DNA of 64,000 nucleotides, taken from assembly GCA_027922465.2 (NCBI GenBank), contig BQMF02000589.1:175012-239011 (forward strand). The letters are read 5' to 3'. Made by a program: the position numbers and the translations under genes. The notes under the pieces are model-generated. The model was given only the letters and a program-made list of their open reading frames with translations. It did no database searches and was not told the origin of the DNA. Position 1 is the first letter of the stretch. Every line of letters starts with the position of its first letter. Shown piece after piece: positions 47,562-60,321 of the stretch. Source of the stretch: Turritopsis dohrnii (lineage: Eukaryota > Cnidaria > Hydrozoa > Anthoathecata > Oceaniidae).

Positions 47562-47795
47562 TTTCTTTTAATAATTTAATTTTTTTTAATTGTTATGTGC
47601 TTCTGATCGAATATGTTTTTTATTCACTTCATTCATTTAGCACGTGCCTTTTTTCTCCTCCTGTGTGATCTTTTTAAGAAGAGAAACCATTTCCTCTCCT
47701 ACTTTTGATTCCAACCATGTTAGAGCGCATAACTTTTTTAAAATAAAAGCTAATAATAAGTTGAAGTTTTTTATTTTGTGTTGTTGCACTGATAA
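47562..47795 (+). mobile_element. Helitron, fifth member of array 2, truncated at both ends
   Basis: Starts after the preceding CTAG inside the family's T-rich internal stretch and fades out near 47795 without a hairpin. Confidence 0.6.
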
Positions 47796-48751
47796 ACAGT
47801 ACGGGGAGGTTCATAGCTCGCTCTAGTATATAAACGTTTCTGATTGGCCACGATGCATGCGGTGCACTTAAAGTTGTGTAGCTCATGAACCAAAACATGC
47901 TACAGAGTGAGGATGATATCGAAAAGCTTTTTTGCTTTTCTTATTTGATATTTGATATTTGATAATTTTCTAATTTTTCTTAAATTTGTCGTCTTGTATT
48001 ATTATTTTCCCAATCATTCCACATCCTACACACTCAGCTTAGCAAAATGTCTCCGTGGGTTTATGTTGGAGGTTGTCTCCCCCCTCTAAAGAAGCTCTCA
48101 GTTTTTAAAGTAAGTGGTAGCTAAAATATTTTAACAACCCAGAGAGGATTTGTTAACATATCACATGGCAGCAAGGAGACTAACATAAATAGTCAAAGAC
48201 TAATACTAAATGTTAGCCTCCAAGAAATATCATAATGTTATGTTAAATATAGAGCAGTCTAGATACCTTGTTTTTTCTTATGATCTCTTATGATTAGTTG
48301 ACAAGCAGAAATGCAATACCTCTTTATTTGCCCCAGTCAAGGAAAACTTCTAAATACGCAGGATCCAGGGTTTATGCTGCAATTGTAGCATAAATGCAAT
48401 GTTTCTTAGATTTGCACCAGGTAGACTGTTTTCGACCCGATTTTCTTTCTTAAAAGATGATGAGGAGGGGAGGCATATTTTGAAACTATCCGGCCCACAT
48501 GTCATGTCACATTAGCTGATCTGATTTTCCTTTAATACATATATCTATCTTGCTTTCTGTTAGTTGTTTTCTTCTTGCATTCATACTTCATTGTAGTGTT
48601 TGGTCATGCTGTACTTAAAATACTAATATATAATATAGCAAGACAATGTCAGTTCAGATCAGATGACTTTTGCTATCCTGCAAACTAATTCAACACAGAC
48701 ACACAGCTTGGTTCAGAAAAGGGATCACATGTTTAAGGGATCCCGTGATAA
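47796..48751. other. Spacer, no gene seen
   Basis: About 1 kb without a frame or repeat I can support. The last three bases (TAA) are the left duplication of the next MITE. Confidence 0.45.
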
Positions 48752-49037
48752 GGGGACATTCACATAGTACGTACGCACAAAGGGGGGAAGGGGGGTCTCT
48801 GCAAAAGCGTACGCTTGCGTACAAGGGGGAGGGTAGGGGTGCTGGGGAAAAGTACGTACACAAAAAAATATTTTTTGTTGCTTTTTTTCCTTGAAATAAA
48901 TCGATTTTAGCTGATTAGAATAATTATGAGATACATCGTAATTGGTGGAGTAAATGTGTACGTTTGCGTACAAGGGGGCAGGGGCGGGGGGATCTGATTT
49001 TCGACTTTTTGTGCATACGTACTATGTGAATGTCCCC
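48752..49037. mobile_element. 286-bp MITE with TAA duplication
   Basis: Ends GGGGACATTCACATAGTACG and its inverse, about 30 bases with one mismatch; TAA at 48749-48751 and 49038-49040. The interior has G-rich blocks next to GCGTAC motifs. A TWA 3-bp duplication fits PIF/Harbinger-type mobilisation, but other superfamilies also make 3-bp duplications. Confidence 0.8.
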
Positions 49038-49040
49038 TAA

Positions 49041-49926
49041 GCTGATTTCCCTGACTGTTTGCTAAAGAATTGGCTCGACAGCTATTATTTATAGTCTCTT
49101 CCCATTTAGATAATTACGCTGTGATTTAATATTATTGAGTAATGGTATGGATAAATCATTCTTTGATTCCCAATGCAATGATGACTTTCCAATTGTTTTT
49201 ATCTTGTTAGTTCTCAACTTATATATATCCCTAAAAATTTATTTAAATAAAAAGATTAAGTATTATGTACCTTATGCAAATTAATTAATAAAAATAGAAA
49301 TAAAAATGTACATAGGAAATTTCACAACCAACCACAACGCTTGCTCAGTACGATTAAAAATTTCAGTGGAAGAAGCTCATAGAAACATGGCAAAGTAAAT
49401 TTCGTCAATTTTCAGTCCAACTTAACAATTATAAATATAAAAGCAAATTTTTTCATATCTTCAGTAGAGTCCATATTATTGCCTTTTAGTGATTAATATG
49501 TTTGCTGTAATAGTAGATTGCAAAACTAATTTAATATCAACTAGATATCTATACGCAAAATTGGAAAATTGGAAAAAACAGACTACTGAAATATGTGTCT
49601 GCCAAAGAAAGAGGAAAAATTATAAATTGTGAAAATTGAGCAAATACATTATTATTGTGGAGTTGTGGTAGCGTCAGAAGTACTATAATAATGGAACATC
49701 TATTGCAATAGAGTTTGTGAGATTAACTGATGATTTGTTGCCATTAAGTATTAATCCTGAGAATTTCATAACTTATGAGAAATTTCAATGACAAGAATGA
49801 ACATTGTGAAAATTAATGTTTGTTGTATGAAGGGCAGCTTGGATAACAAAAGGACCCTAGTATATAATTTGTCTTATAATTTGTATTTCTTGATTATCCA
49901 TGCGCTTTCCTGGTGTTAGTCTTTTA
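49041..49926. other. Spacer, no gene seen
   Basis: AT-rich; no frame or repeat supported. Confidence 0.4.
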
Positions 49927-50880
49927 CTCTCAAGTGCCTAATTGTAGGGGGAGGTCTCTTGCATTTTTGGGAAAATTTCACCATCCATTTAACTTTATTA
50001 CGACCTCCTCTCCAGAGCACCAAATTTTTCTAAATCCACCACCCCTACCCCATTATTAGAACCCTCCCGTTTTATGAATTCACGAGGTCAGTAACTAAAA
50101 TTAGACATTTAGACATTTTCAAGGTGCAACTTAACTTTTTCAGTAGATTTTTGGCTAGTGATGAGGAAGTTATTAAAATAATAATAGAGACAATCATTTC
50201 AAATGCAACAAAATCTTAACCATAGTGTCCTCCACCCCCCTGGTCCCCCCCCAAGCAAAGGCCTCCCCCTAGGGTCAGCCTCTCCCCCCTCAAGCAAAGT
50301 ATTTTGAAAACTCCCCCACCCTTAATGTAGATGTAAACCATGATCAATATATATGCATACGGGTATATAAAATGTTTTTTTCTCTTCTTTGTAGGCTATG
50401 CTCTCTTCCTCTCTCAAAACTTCTCAAAAATATCAAGTCTCACTTTCTGAATGTGAAAAAATGGGCTGTCTAAAATAGTCTTGTGTTTAATGTGAGTTAG
50501 ATTTCAAAGCAATATAAACAATATAAAAGCAATATAAACAAACTTTGCAAATAATGAAGAAAATATGAACAGTTAAAAATGATCCCCCACAAAATACCTT
50601 TCCCCCCTCAAGAAATGCAAAATTTGCTATTCCCCCCCATGCGGCCAAATTTTGAAAATCTAAATCCCCCAGCAGACTGGTGGGAGGACACTATGTTAAC
50701 ATCTTAACGAGAACAAACAAATAAATAATATGAACAAGAAGAACATCAACATTTTTTAACAGAAAGTATAATGTTTCCTTTTTTCCCTTTTAATGTGCAC
50801 CCTCCCCTTTTTATTATATTTCCCTTGCAGCACAACCTCCCCTGCTTATTATGACCCTCCTACAATGAGGCACTTGAGAG
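49927..50880. mobile_element. MITE with TA duplication, itself interrupted by another MITE
   Basis: Inverted ends CTCTCAAGTGCC and GGCACTTGAGAG, with TA on both outer sides (49925-49926, 50881-50882). Inner arms continue with C/T-rich blocks such as CCTACAAT. Without the nested element it would be about 475 bp. Confidence 0.7.
50221..50695. mobile_element. Nested MITE with TTAAC duplication
   Basis: Inverted ends CATAGTGTCCTCC and GGAGGACACTATG. TTAAC at 50216-50220 and 50696-50700. The interior is C-rich (several CCCCCC runs). It lies wholly inside the element at 49927-50880. The flanks could equally be a TTAA duplication with slightly uneven tips. Confidence 0.75.
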
Positions 50881-50882
50881 TA

Positions 50883-53800
50883 TTGTTATTGTTGACATAG
50901 CATTCCATTGCTAAGCCTTTTGTTACACCCATTTTCATCCATTACTGAAACACAATGAAAGAGTGCAGTTAGTCAGATACTTTTATGTAGACCATAATTA
51001 GCACAAGTGATTCTTTGTGACAGCTAATTACTGTCCAAAATTTCTTCTGTGGTTCACTAAAATGATTTTTGTATTCTTTAAGTTTGTGAATAAGCATTAA
51101 TAATCAATTAGGTATATTTCACTTTTGATAGTTGAAGTGAGGAAGGTCTGTGGTGCAAGCATAATATTCAAAAACTTATAATCAAAAAAATTTCCAAATT
51201 TAAGTGTTGCTACTTTGGTTTTGTTCTTTAAGGTTCTGTTTTTACGCATTGTATTTTTATGATCTATTTTAGTTTCTGTGTTTTGTTAATTGTTTAATTA
51301 ATTTTTACTTGTACTTTTTTGATAAACTTTATTATCACCTTGGATATTTAATTAATTACTTATTGATTTACTTTGATACTAAGTTTTTTTTTCATTCCAA
51401 TTCATCCTGTTGTGGAGTTAAAACTTATATACTCATCAACTTTTGCACACATTCAAGTTTATACTGGCTATCTGGTAGGTCATGCTTTCTTTCATTTCAT
51501 GTTTTGTTAGCCATTTGTCTTGGTTGTGTCTTTGGCCAGTCTTTGCATCTGCCCTTGTCCTTTATTCAGCATATATCACCCTGGTTTGAAGGTAAAATTT
51601 AAGCATACTTGACTCTGCCCCAAATTTGCCTATGCTTATAAAAAAAAGCCTGTAATACACCTTTTTCTAAAAAGGTTTCAAATCTATCTCACAAACCACT
51701 TTTTGAAGGCCTTATCAAAGCAAGCTTTTAAACATTGAGAAGATTTATAAGAGGTTTTGTAAGAGGATGATATTATATTCTTATGTGATTTTTTAATCAT
51801 TTCAGTCAAGTTTTTTCCAGGTAGTTTAGTTTGCATATAGTTTATGATATTAATCAACAATTTTGAATGTATCACTCGAGAAAGGTGAAGTTTCTTTGGT
51901 GTAATTTCTACTCACTTTATCATTATGTCATCCATAATATTCATATCTCCAAACTTTTCCTAATTATGGTAATGTTATCTTTAAACTTGTAAAGCATAAA
52001 ATCCTTCATTTGATTGTCTTAGGAACTATGTTTTGTGAGTCTTGTAATGATAAGCATTTGTATTTCAACCTATCATTTTGCAGACAGAACTTTATCTACT
52101 CAACTTAAGCAATATTGCAGTGGTGTCCTCTTTAGATAGTCTTGGAAGTATCTCAAATGAACAACCTTATATTTTCTTTTAGCCGGAACAATTGTTTTTT
52201 TGTTTTTTTTTTAAATAACACAGGGTTAAAGGGCCTTGCTTGATGGTTTGTTATATCCCAGCCCAAATCCTTGAAGGATACTAAATGTTAATCATGGATT
52301 TTTTCCTCCAAATTTTTTTTTTTTTTTCATTTTGTGTTATTCTAGGCAAATTTTGGGACTATGTGATAATTCTCTCACTTTAAAACTCTGATCTTAATGT
52401 TCCTATGTTCCTGTTTGCAGCTGGTAACTTGCCTATCTGAATTTAATAAAAATTATTCAATTACAAGCAGGAGTAAATGCACTAATTTACTAAAGCTATA
52501 AAGTTGATAATATATTTGTGAATATCTTTCTTCCAACTAGTGACAATCTTTCTGTGTTGTTGTTTATAATTATATTATTTTCGATTTTTTTGTAGTTTTA
52601 ATAAAGAAATCAATGTTTATTAATGTGTCTTAAGTTACTTGTGGTTGGAATGCATAGTGTTCTGGTTAAGTACTAATTGCCATTACGTATTAAGTTTAAT
52701 AGAGAGGGCAAATGGATAAGCAGCTTGAGTTCTATCATGAAATCCTTCTATTTCTTCACTTTGCATGCAGAACGTAGAACTGTACTATCAGAGCATTTTG
52801 TTTCTGCCTTTTCATTTTTTGTTGTTGTTTGTGGTGGTGGTGGTTTTTGTTTATTATTTAAAGGTATTGTATATTTTCTTATGATTTTCAAATGATTCAA
52901 AGATGCTTCGGATGTTTAGATACTAGATAGTTCACTAAAAGAACGTTATGGTATGTTCAGCATGTGTATTTCCTAATTTGTGGTCAACATGTTCCATATT
53001 GAAAATAGAGACCAGAGACATTTGGAAATATTGGTAGTTGGCGTCTGTTACTAGCCTATATAATGATACCACTGAAGTTTGGTTCCATTCTTGTAAGCAG
53101 TTTCTGGAAGTTTTTCTGTTGAAAGACTAAAGTTTGGATTTTGGATTCATTTTCAAAGACAGAAAAGTTTTGGATAAGATTGTAAATTTCACCAACATTT
53201 TGTCTTTTGTTCTATGAATATGGAAAATAAATATTAGTTAAATAAATGTCAATAAATCGAAAACTGGTCATGACTTAAACTATAAATGATATAAAGATAT
53301 GATTCACAGCAAACAATAATTTATACTTCTGAGAACAGAACATATAACACTTGATAATATTTTGATTTTATTACAGAAGACAAGTCATTGATGCACAGTC
53401 ACCTGTCAGACATCTGGAAGTTATAGCATGACCTGATATCAGTTCATCAGAAACATATATAATAGGATCAGTAACCCTCCCAAGATTATATGGCAGTTAT
53501 AGTGGAATGCGTTCTATATGGATAAATTGATCAGTTTGGGAAGATGACGTTTTCAAATAATGTTGTTATTGCAAGATGTTGACACAAAAACATGTGGACC
53601 ATTATATCTCTTTCCCCGCGGAGAATTTTGTATATTTTATTTAGAAAGAAACATATTAAATCGTTCTTTAACTTTTCATCATTTTCTCTATATTTCGATC
53701 ATTCCGAGCTATATTCATTCGTAAATTAAAAGACACAACAGATCTGTTAGTTATTGGCTTGTCGTAACCAACATAAACGGTGGTTTGACTTATTTATTAA

Positions 53801-54308
53801 CCTTAGCAATTAACAACTAAATCTAATTCCCTATAGCCGCACATTTCTCTGTCTTATCTTACTGTAAGGTGACCACAAATTTATGTTGATTTAGTGTGCC
53901 CCCTTTATATTAACATAACTACCTTTCCCCTTAGTATAATGACTTTTTGTTTTTGGATTGATATACACTCGCTACAATGGTGGTATCACCTGACAGGTGT
54001 CCTGCAAGTTCAAATTTGAATTTAAATTTGTACTAAAGTAAGGAATGTCCCACGTAGCTGAATGACTTCGCCTCTTCATGAGAAGACAGTAACCCTTTCT
54101 GCAAAAACATCAACCGTCAACAAGCACCGTCCGATTTATTTATTCTCAAGTGCGCAATTTCAAATAACTTTACTCTAGCTTCATCTATTTCCAGTAAAGC
54201 ATTACAAATAATCTTCGCACTTCGCCCAACATCAATAAAAATACTTTTCAGGTCGTCTCACTACTGCCTAACATGTTCACTGGCCACGCATTATAGTTCT
54301 CCATCAAC
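50883..54308. other. 3.4 kb without a supported gene
   Basis: AT-rich. A 97-codon frame at 51309-51602 and smaller ones lack splice context or recognisable domains. Poly-T tracts occur at 52190-52215 and 52310-52330. Confidence 0.45.
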
Positions 54309-55949
54309 ATTCCCGAAACAAGCACTTGCTTCGCATGCACCACCTTGTTCACCACCAGACAGATTTGTCGATGAATTGTCGAGTTCTTATTATGCGAACT
54401 GAACTTCCCGAAACGAGCACTTGTTCCGTGAAAGAAAACGCATGCATCACCTTGTTCACCAAGCAGACAGATTTGTCGATGAACTTGTCGAGTTCTTATT
54501 ATGCGAACTGAACTTCCCGAAACGAGCACTTGTTCCGTGAAAGGTAACCGCATGCATCACCTTGTTCACCTACAAGACAGATTTGTCGATGAATTTCGAG
54601 TTCTTATTATGCGAACTGAACTTCCCGAAACGAGCACTTGTTCCGTGAAAGGTAACGCATGCATCACCTTGTTCACCAACCAGACAGATTTGTTGATGAA
54701 CTGTCGAGTTCTTATTATGCGAACTGAACTTCCCGAAGCGAGCACTTGTTCCGTGAAAGGTAACGCATGCATCACCTTGTTCACCAACCAGACAGATTTG
54801 TTGATGAAACGTCGATTTCTTATTATGCGAACTGAACTTCCCGAAACGAGCACTTGTTCCGTGAAAGGTAACGCATGCATCACCTTGTTCACCAACCAGA
54901 CAGATTTGTTGATGAAACGTCGATTTCTTATTATGCGAACTGAACTTCCCGAAACGAGCACTTGTTCCGTGAAAGGTAACGCATGCATCACCTTGTTCAC
55001 CAACCAGACAGATTTGTTGATGAACTGTCGAGTTCTTATTATGCGAACTGAACTTCCCGAAGCGAGCACTTGTTCCGTGAAAGGTAACCCATGCATCACC
55101 TTGTTCACCAACCAGACAGATTTGTTGATGAAACGTCGATTTCTTATTATGCGAACTGAACTTCCCGAAACGAGCACTTGTTCCGTGAAAGGTAACGCAT
55201 GCATCACCTTGTTCACCAACCAGACAGATTTGTTGATGAAACGTCGATTTCTTATTATGCGAACTGAACTTCCCGAAACGAGCACTTGTTCCGTGAAAGG
55301 TAACGCATGCATCACCTTGTTCACCAACCAGACAGATTTGTTGATGAAACGTCGATTTCTTATTATGCGAACTGAACTTCCCGAAACGAGCACTTATTCC
55401 GTGAAAGGTAAACGCATGCATTACCTTGTTCACCAACCAGACAGATTTGTTGATGAAACGTCGATTTCTTATTATGCGAACTCAACTATCCGTAAGGAGC
55501 ACTTGTTCCGTGAAAGGTAACGCATGCATCACCTTGTTCACCAACCAGACAGATTTGTTGATGAACTGTCGAGTTCTTATTATGCGAACTGAACTTCCCG
55601 AAACGAGCACTTGTTCCGTGAAAGGTAACGCATGCATCACCTTGTTCACCAACCAGACAGATTTGTTGATGAAACGTCGATTTCTTATTATGCGAACTCA
55701 ACTATCCGTAAGGAGCACTTGTTCCGTGAAAGGTAACCGCATGCACCACCTTGTTCACCTACAAGACAGATTTGTTGATGAACTGTCGATTTCTTATTTA
55801 TGCGAACTGAACTTCCCGAAACGAGCTTTTGTTCCGTGAAAGGTAACGCATGCATCACCTTGTTCACCAACCAGACAGATTTGTTGATGAAACGTCGATT
55901 TCTTATTACGCGAACTGAACTTCCCGAAACGAGCACTTGTTCCGTGAAA
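54309..55949. repeat. 108-bp minisatellite, about 15 copies
   Basis: The landmark GCATGCATCACC recurs every 108 bases from about 54656 to 55736, with slightly irregular spacing at the ends. Units differ at a few sites: a GAAACGTCGATTTC form and a GAACTGTCGAGTTC form, plus a CTCAACTATCCGTAAGG variant in two units 216 bp apart (about 55481 and 55697). Because 108 is divisible by three, long frames (up to 339 codons) stay open on both strands. None has a start context or a non-repetitive part, so no gene is called. It ends 200 bp from the stop codon of the KDZ-like gene. Confidence 0.95.
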
Positions 55950-56148
55950 TCAAATATCTCAAGGTAATTACTTATTTTGCCATCTTATTTGCAAGTTCAT
56001 CAGGATATGGGCTATCATTTGATAACGAAAAGGGAAATAGATATAGAAGAAAATTTAATGTTTTGCAATTATTTCTCTTTCGTATTAAAAAGAAGGATAT
56101 TTGCTGCTACTGTGATGCAAATTATTAACAAAACCATAGAAACAAAAA

Positions 56149-59085
56149 TTATGATATTGATATTATGATATTTTCTGGCTCGATATCGCTCTTGTGAATG
56201 TCTTTTACTTTATCACGAAGATAAGAAACTATAGCAAAAGCATCATAATCCAGTGAACCATTAACATAGAATTCTTGAAGAAAATCGGATAAATGAGGAG
56301 AATGACAACGCACTGCAGATATTGGAACTGACGTTACTGACAGCATCGATAGCAATGAAACCGTTGATAAAGAAATTAATGCCCTTAAAGGAGCATCAAA
56401 ACTAAGAAGATGGAAAAACTTTGCTGCGGCAATATGTTGCCTAGGAGAAAGTTCTTTGTTAATAAATCGTTCCAATAATTTTTTTGCCATCAGCTGGGAA
56501 ACAGCTAGTAGATTTCGATTCTTCTGAGCCAATTGCATTTCTGTCAAATCGAGTGTGACTGGGAACTTCGTAAGTTCTTTGAGATGAATGCGTGACTCTC
56601 GGATAATCTTTTCGGTTTCTTTTTGGTTGGATGTTGGTATATCGTCAGACTTTTGAGGATATGCGAGAAAACATCTATCGAAACGGCGATGAAGGGTATT
56701 TTGTAAATCGGTACGTATGGAAGGCTCAACTGGTTTTATGTTACAATGTTTCTGGTGAATGCCAACCTTCGTTGCATCGCAAGCCAGAACTTTAGGAGTA
56801 AATCCACACCAATGACACGGGGTACGAAATTCACGACTTTGACTAGAAGCCCACGAAAAAAATAACTTCCGAAATGTTTTTGCTGACATAAACAATCTAG
56901 GGGATTGGTGGCGGATGTACGTTTTGTTCATTAGAGAACAAAATGCGTTGAAGTTGCACTTCATTTCTGTTACCATATCGATAAATTCCCAGCAGACCTC
57001 TTCACCGATACAAACTAATCCGGCAATGCGGTAAATATTTTCACAAGCACCATTCCAACTGATCGTGCATGTTTTTATTCCGGCAAATAATGGAAAAGAC
57101 ATTCACGGAAATACACGCAAGCTTCGTGTACAATGTTGTAACGCAATCAAATTGGTATAGGAATTGCTCAGTTCCGTCTTTTGGCCAAGGGAGCTAAATT
57201 ATAAAAGGTTGCCAATGATAAAACACGAAGACTAAATACATAAATGACACACATTAAAGCTTGGACTACATTTACCTTGCATTCACAGACTTCTGTTTTA
57301 CAGCTCGGAAACATTGACACATGGAAATCGGAATTTTTAATTTTGTATATATACGTTTGTCGATCTAGGCAATTTTTAATTAACTGGTCATCGAAAGGAT
57401 CATTACCAACTTTGCGCTGGTTCGGTGAATAAAATCTCCAAAAGCCATCAGATTGATTAAATGGAACTCTCCGCTGAAGAAAGAAACAAATATTCAATAT
57501 AGCAAGGTTTATATATATGTACTTCTGTTTCTTTTCTCTTTACCGTCCCTTCTATTCACAAACTTTTATAAATGAAAACATCAGCTGGGCAACATGAAAA
57601 CTTACTTCGTTGAATTCATCGGAAAACATCCCTTTCATCGCCATCTTCTTCTAGAAATTTATTGACACATTCTCGTTGTTATCATCATCATCATCATCAC
57701 CGATATTAGCATCATCAACATCTGATTCATTTACCTCATCGGCATTACACGTTTGCAGCATAGCATATTCATTTTTGCGAAATTCCAGATGGCATTTAAG
57801 GAATTTAAGATGTGGACACAGCGTAGTACTGTATTAAGTTGAATGATGTTTTTCTTCTTACTGAACTGACTCTGGCAAATTCCAGAGCAACACTTAACAT
57901 ATACTTGGTTGTTTGATTTAGATTTAAACATGTGCGCAAACTCAACATCGAAACCAACACACACAGAAAACTTCTCAATATCTGCGTAGGTTGATGGCAA
58001 GTTAACAACCGGTTCTTTTGCAGTATCGATACCAGTTTTTATTTTTTTGACTAACAAGCTATCTGAGATGCTTTCAACATTCTATGAAAAATTAAATTAC
58101 CGTTAGTATAAACACCGTTGTAATGACATTACAATTTCTAGATCCTCTATATACTACCATCTTACCATGTCATGAATTTCTGCAAAAAACCTACAATGAC
58201 AACAAGTAATCCTTTCCCAATCATTTTCACCGAAATTAACCAACACTGTTGACATCAACGTTCTATATGTTTCACATGTACAAGTGTATGTCATTCTACC
58301 TTCCATCATTGTCTTTGTTACTATCACGTATTCATTAAACTGCAAAAAAGAAAGTAGAAATATAAAACATATTTAGAGGACTGATAAAGTTACAACCAAT
58401 GTAACAGTTTTTAAAAGCATATTATATTGCCACCTTAAAATTTCCGGATTCCGAGTTGTAATCATTCATAACCACAATTTCATCGTTAGGTAACTTCACT
58501 CGCCATAGTAGAGTTCCATCTCCAATGAGGTTGCTTTTAAAGGAATTGTAGATAGATTGGGTACCAACTGTTGTTTGGATTTTCATTGTGTCATACTCTT
58601 CATCTGTTATTCCAAGGAAGTCTAGCAAATCATTTGAGTTAAGTTTGACACGTTTTCGAGGATTTACTGATGTTCGTTCCAACGAAAAGTGAGGCAAATT
58701 GACTGGAACAATATGATACTTGTTAGCATCCACAAAAGAAAGAATAGTTTTTAAGTGAGCTCTTATCTTATCTATTTCACTACTTTCATTGTCAAGTTCT
58801 AAAATCCTACTAAGAACAGTAGTCATAATCTGGTGGCGTGGTGATTTTCCTTTAGGTAGGAAATGCTCTTCCTTTTTGACTCCGTGTGCTTTACTTGAAG
58901 CCCAATGATGATAATTGGGGCATGAAGATAACACGAAAAACTGTTGCTCTACAGAAAGAAATTCAACATCTTTGAATTTTTCGACTGACCATTAATAGAA
59001 AGTTGATTAAGATGTGGATCTAGCATGTAATCTTTTTTTTCTGTCCCACAAAAGAGAATCCCCAAGATTGTGCAACTTGAAATAA
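56149..59085 (-). CDS. SWIM/CxxC transposase-like gene (KDZ/Zisupton or HMGXB3-like), main part, multi-exon
   Basis: Exons in transcription order, by eye: 59085-58990, 58948-58434, 58339-58166, about 58062-57720, 57644-57606, 57473-57276, then about 57102-56149. Seen: a SWIM-like CTCETYRTL..ITCCHCRFFAEIHD (58339-58166); a Cys-rich VKCCSGICQSQF with acidic tail (58060-57680); CHWCGFTPKVLACDATKVGI in the last exon, the CxxCG..P..L.cDAT signature of KDZ-type transposases and the vertebrate HMGXB3 C-terminus; FFSWASSQSREFRTPCHW just before it. The frame changes once near 57815-57835, so a small indel or an unseen intron is likely. Entry into the last exon is unresolved. One predicted intron is only 41 bp. 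Inference: transposon-derived, possibly decaying. Confidence 0.6.
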
Positions 59086-59161
59086 CTAAAACAAAATGAA
59101 TTAATTAGATGGAAAGAGGCTAGCAGGTTTCATACCAAAGCTAATAAGTTTATAAAGCTCA

Positions 59162-60321
59162 CTAGTTATCAGCACTACAACTGTCCTTTGAATAACGGGA
59201 CATTCGTTTGCAAAACACCACATAACCAGGTGCATATTCATCAAATTGTTTCTGGATTGTAGCATGGGCAAGTGGTAAATATTTTGACACTGATGTTTTA
59301 TTGTGCTGAGTTATATTTTTAAACATAACTGAATTTTTGGCAGGTGTAGTATCTAAAAAAAGTAAAGCCACTGAATAAGATGATTTATAGTGAAGACATA
59401 AGAAAAGATCATAGCATTAGAACCAGAAGATAGAGAATATAATCCTTTTTACTAACCAGGTTTCAAATTTTCACGATGTTGTAATGTTGCTGCAATGTCC
59501 CAGTCATTGAAAATATGCATAATAAACATTCTTGAATATTAAACTTTTTAATTAAATCTGCAAATAAACATTTCCAATTGCTTTGGAGAAACTGTTTCAA
59601 AACACCAGATTCAAAACACCTGAAGAGAAAATAATACAATAAACATATGATTTGAAAGCAAGAAGATATTTGTATTTTTAAATGTTCTTCACATACCTCA
59701 AATATAAAATAAATTGTCCATTCAAATTAAACACCAGTGGTATACAGTAGAGAATTCCATCAGTACAATTTGGATATGAAGCTAGTAACAATATCTGCTT
59801 TTCAACAACTAACATATGTGGAGTTCCCAACGTATGCTTTTTAGATGGATCTTCAAGGAATATGGTCGAAGTAATTGACTGCTGGATGTGTTTTTCGTAG
59901 TTTGCAGCTTCCAGTGAATTTATAAGCAAAGCAGAAAATCTTTCAACACTTTCTATGAAAAAGAAAAATACATAATAATGCACATTCATAAACATTTATG
60001 CCAACAATGTTATATATTGTCAGTTGAATATAAATGAACATACTAACCATTATTTGTAGACAAATGTAGCATACTGCTTTGCTGCAAATGATCATCTTCT
60101 GTATGCTCTAAATTGTTTAAAATAAGTGTAAGATACCAATCTAATTGCATTGAATTTCAGAAAGGGATGCATAGTAGACAGTCTGCTACATTATCTTTAA
60201 GATAGTATGTTATTAAAAATTTCATGAAAATATTTTGACTGAAGGAATAGACATTCGTGGAGGAGTAGGTAGTACCATTGATGCATGCCATACTTGTTGA
60301 TGATGTGTTTTGCTGATCCAT
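59162..60321 (-). CDS. 5' block of the KDZ-like gene, or a separate small gene, 5 exons
   Basis: ATG at 60321-60319. Exons 60321-60276, 60107-60048, 59952-59697, 59619-59457 and 59352-59162 have GT-AG introns and consistent phases except in exon 4, where one missing base (about 59520-59535) breaks the frame: before it FESGVLKQFLQSNWKC, after it NDWDIAATLQHREN. As drawn it would give about 238 residues ending at TAG 59162. Alternatively a donor in the last exon (after APG, about 59217) would splice into 59085 and make one gene with the main part. No known domain is recognised; VERFSALLINSLEAANYEKH looks helical. Confidence 0.5.

Noticed and set aside
51309..51602. 97-codon hydrophobic frame
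   Set aside because: No splice sites, homologue or repeat support; could be chance in T-rich DNA.
54501..55520. 339-codon repetitive frame (and 275- and 288-codon minus-strand frames)
   Set aside because: Open only because the 108-bp unit lacks stops; frames exist on both strands and are lost when units vary by one base.
54309..55949. CRISPR-like regular repeat spacing
   Set aside because: Units are contiguous 108-bp tandem copies without unique spacers, in a eukaryotic context.
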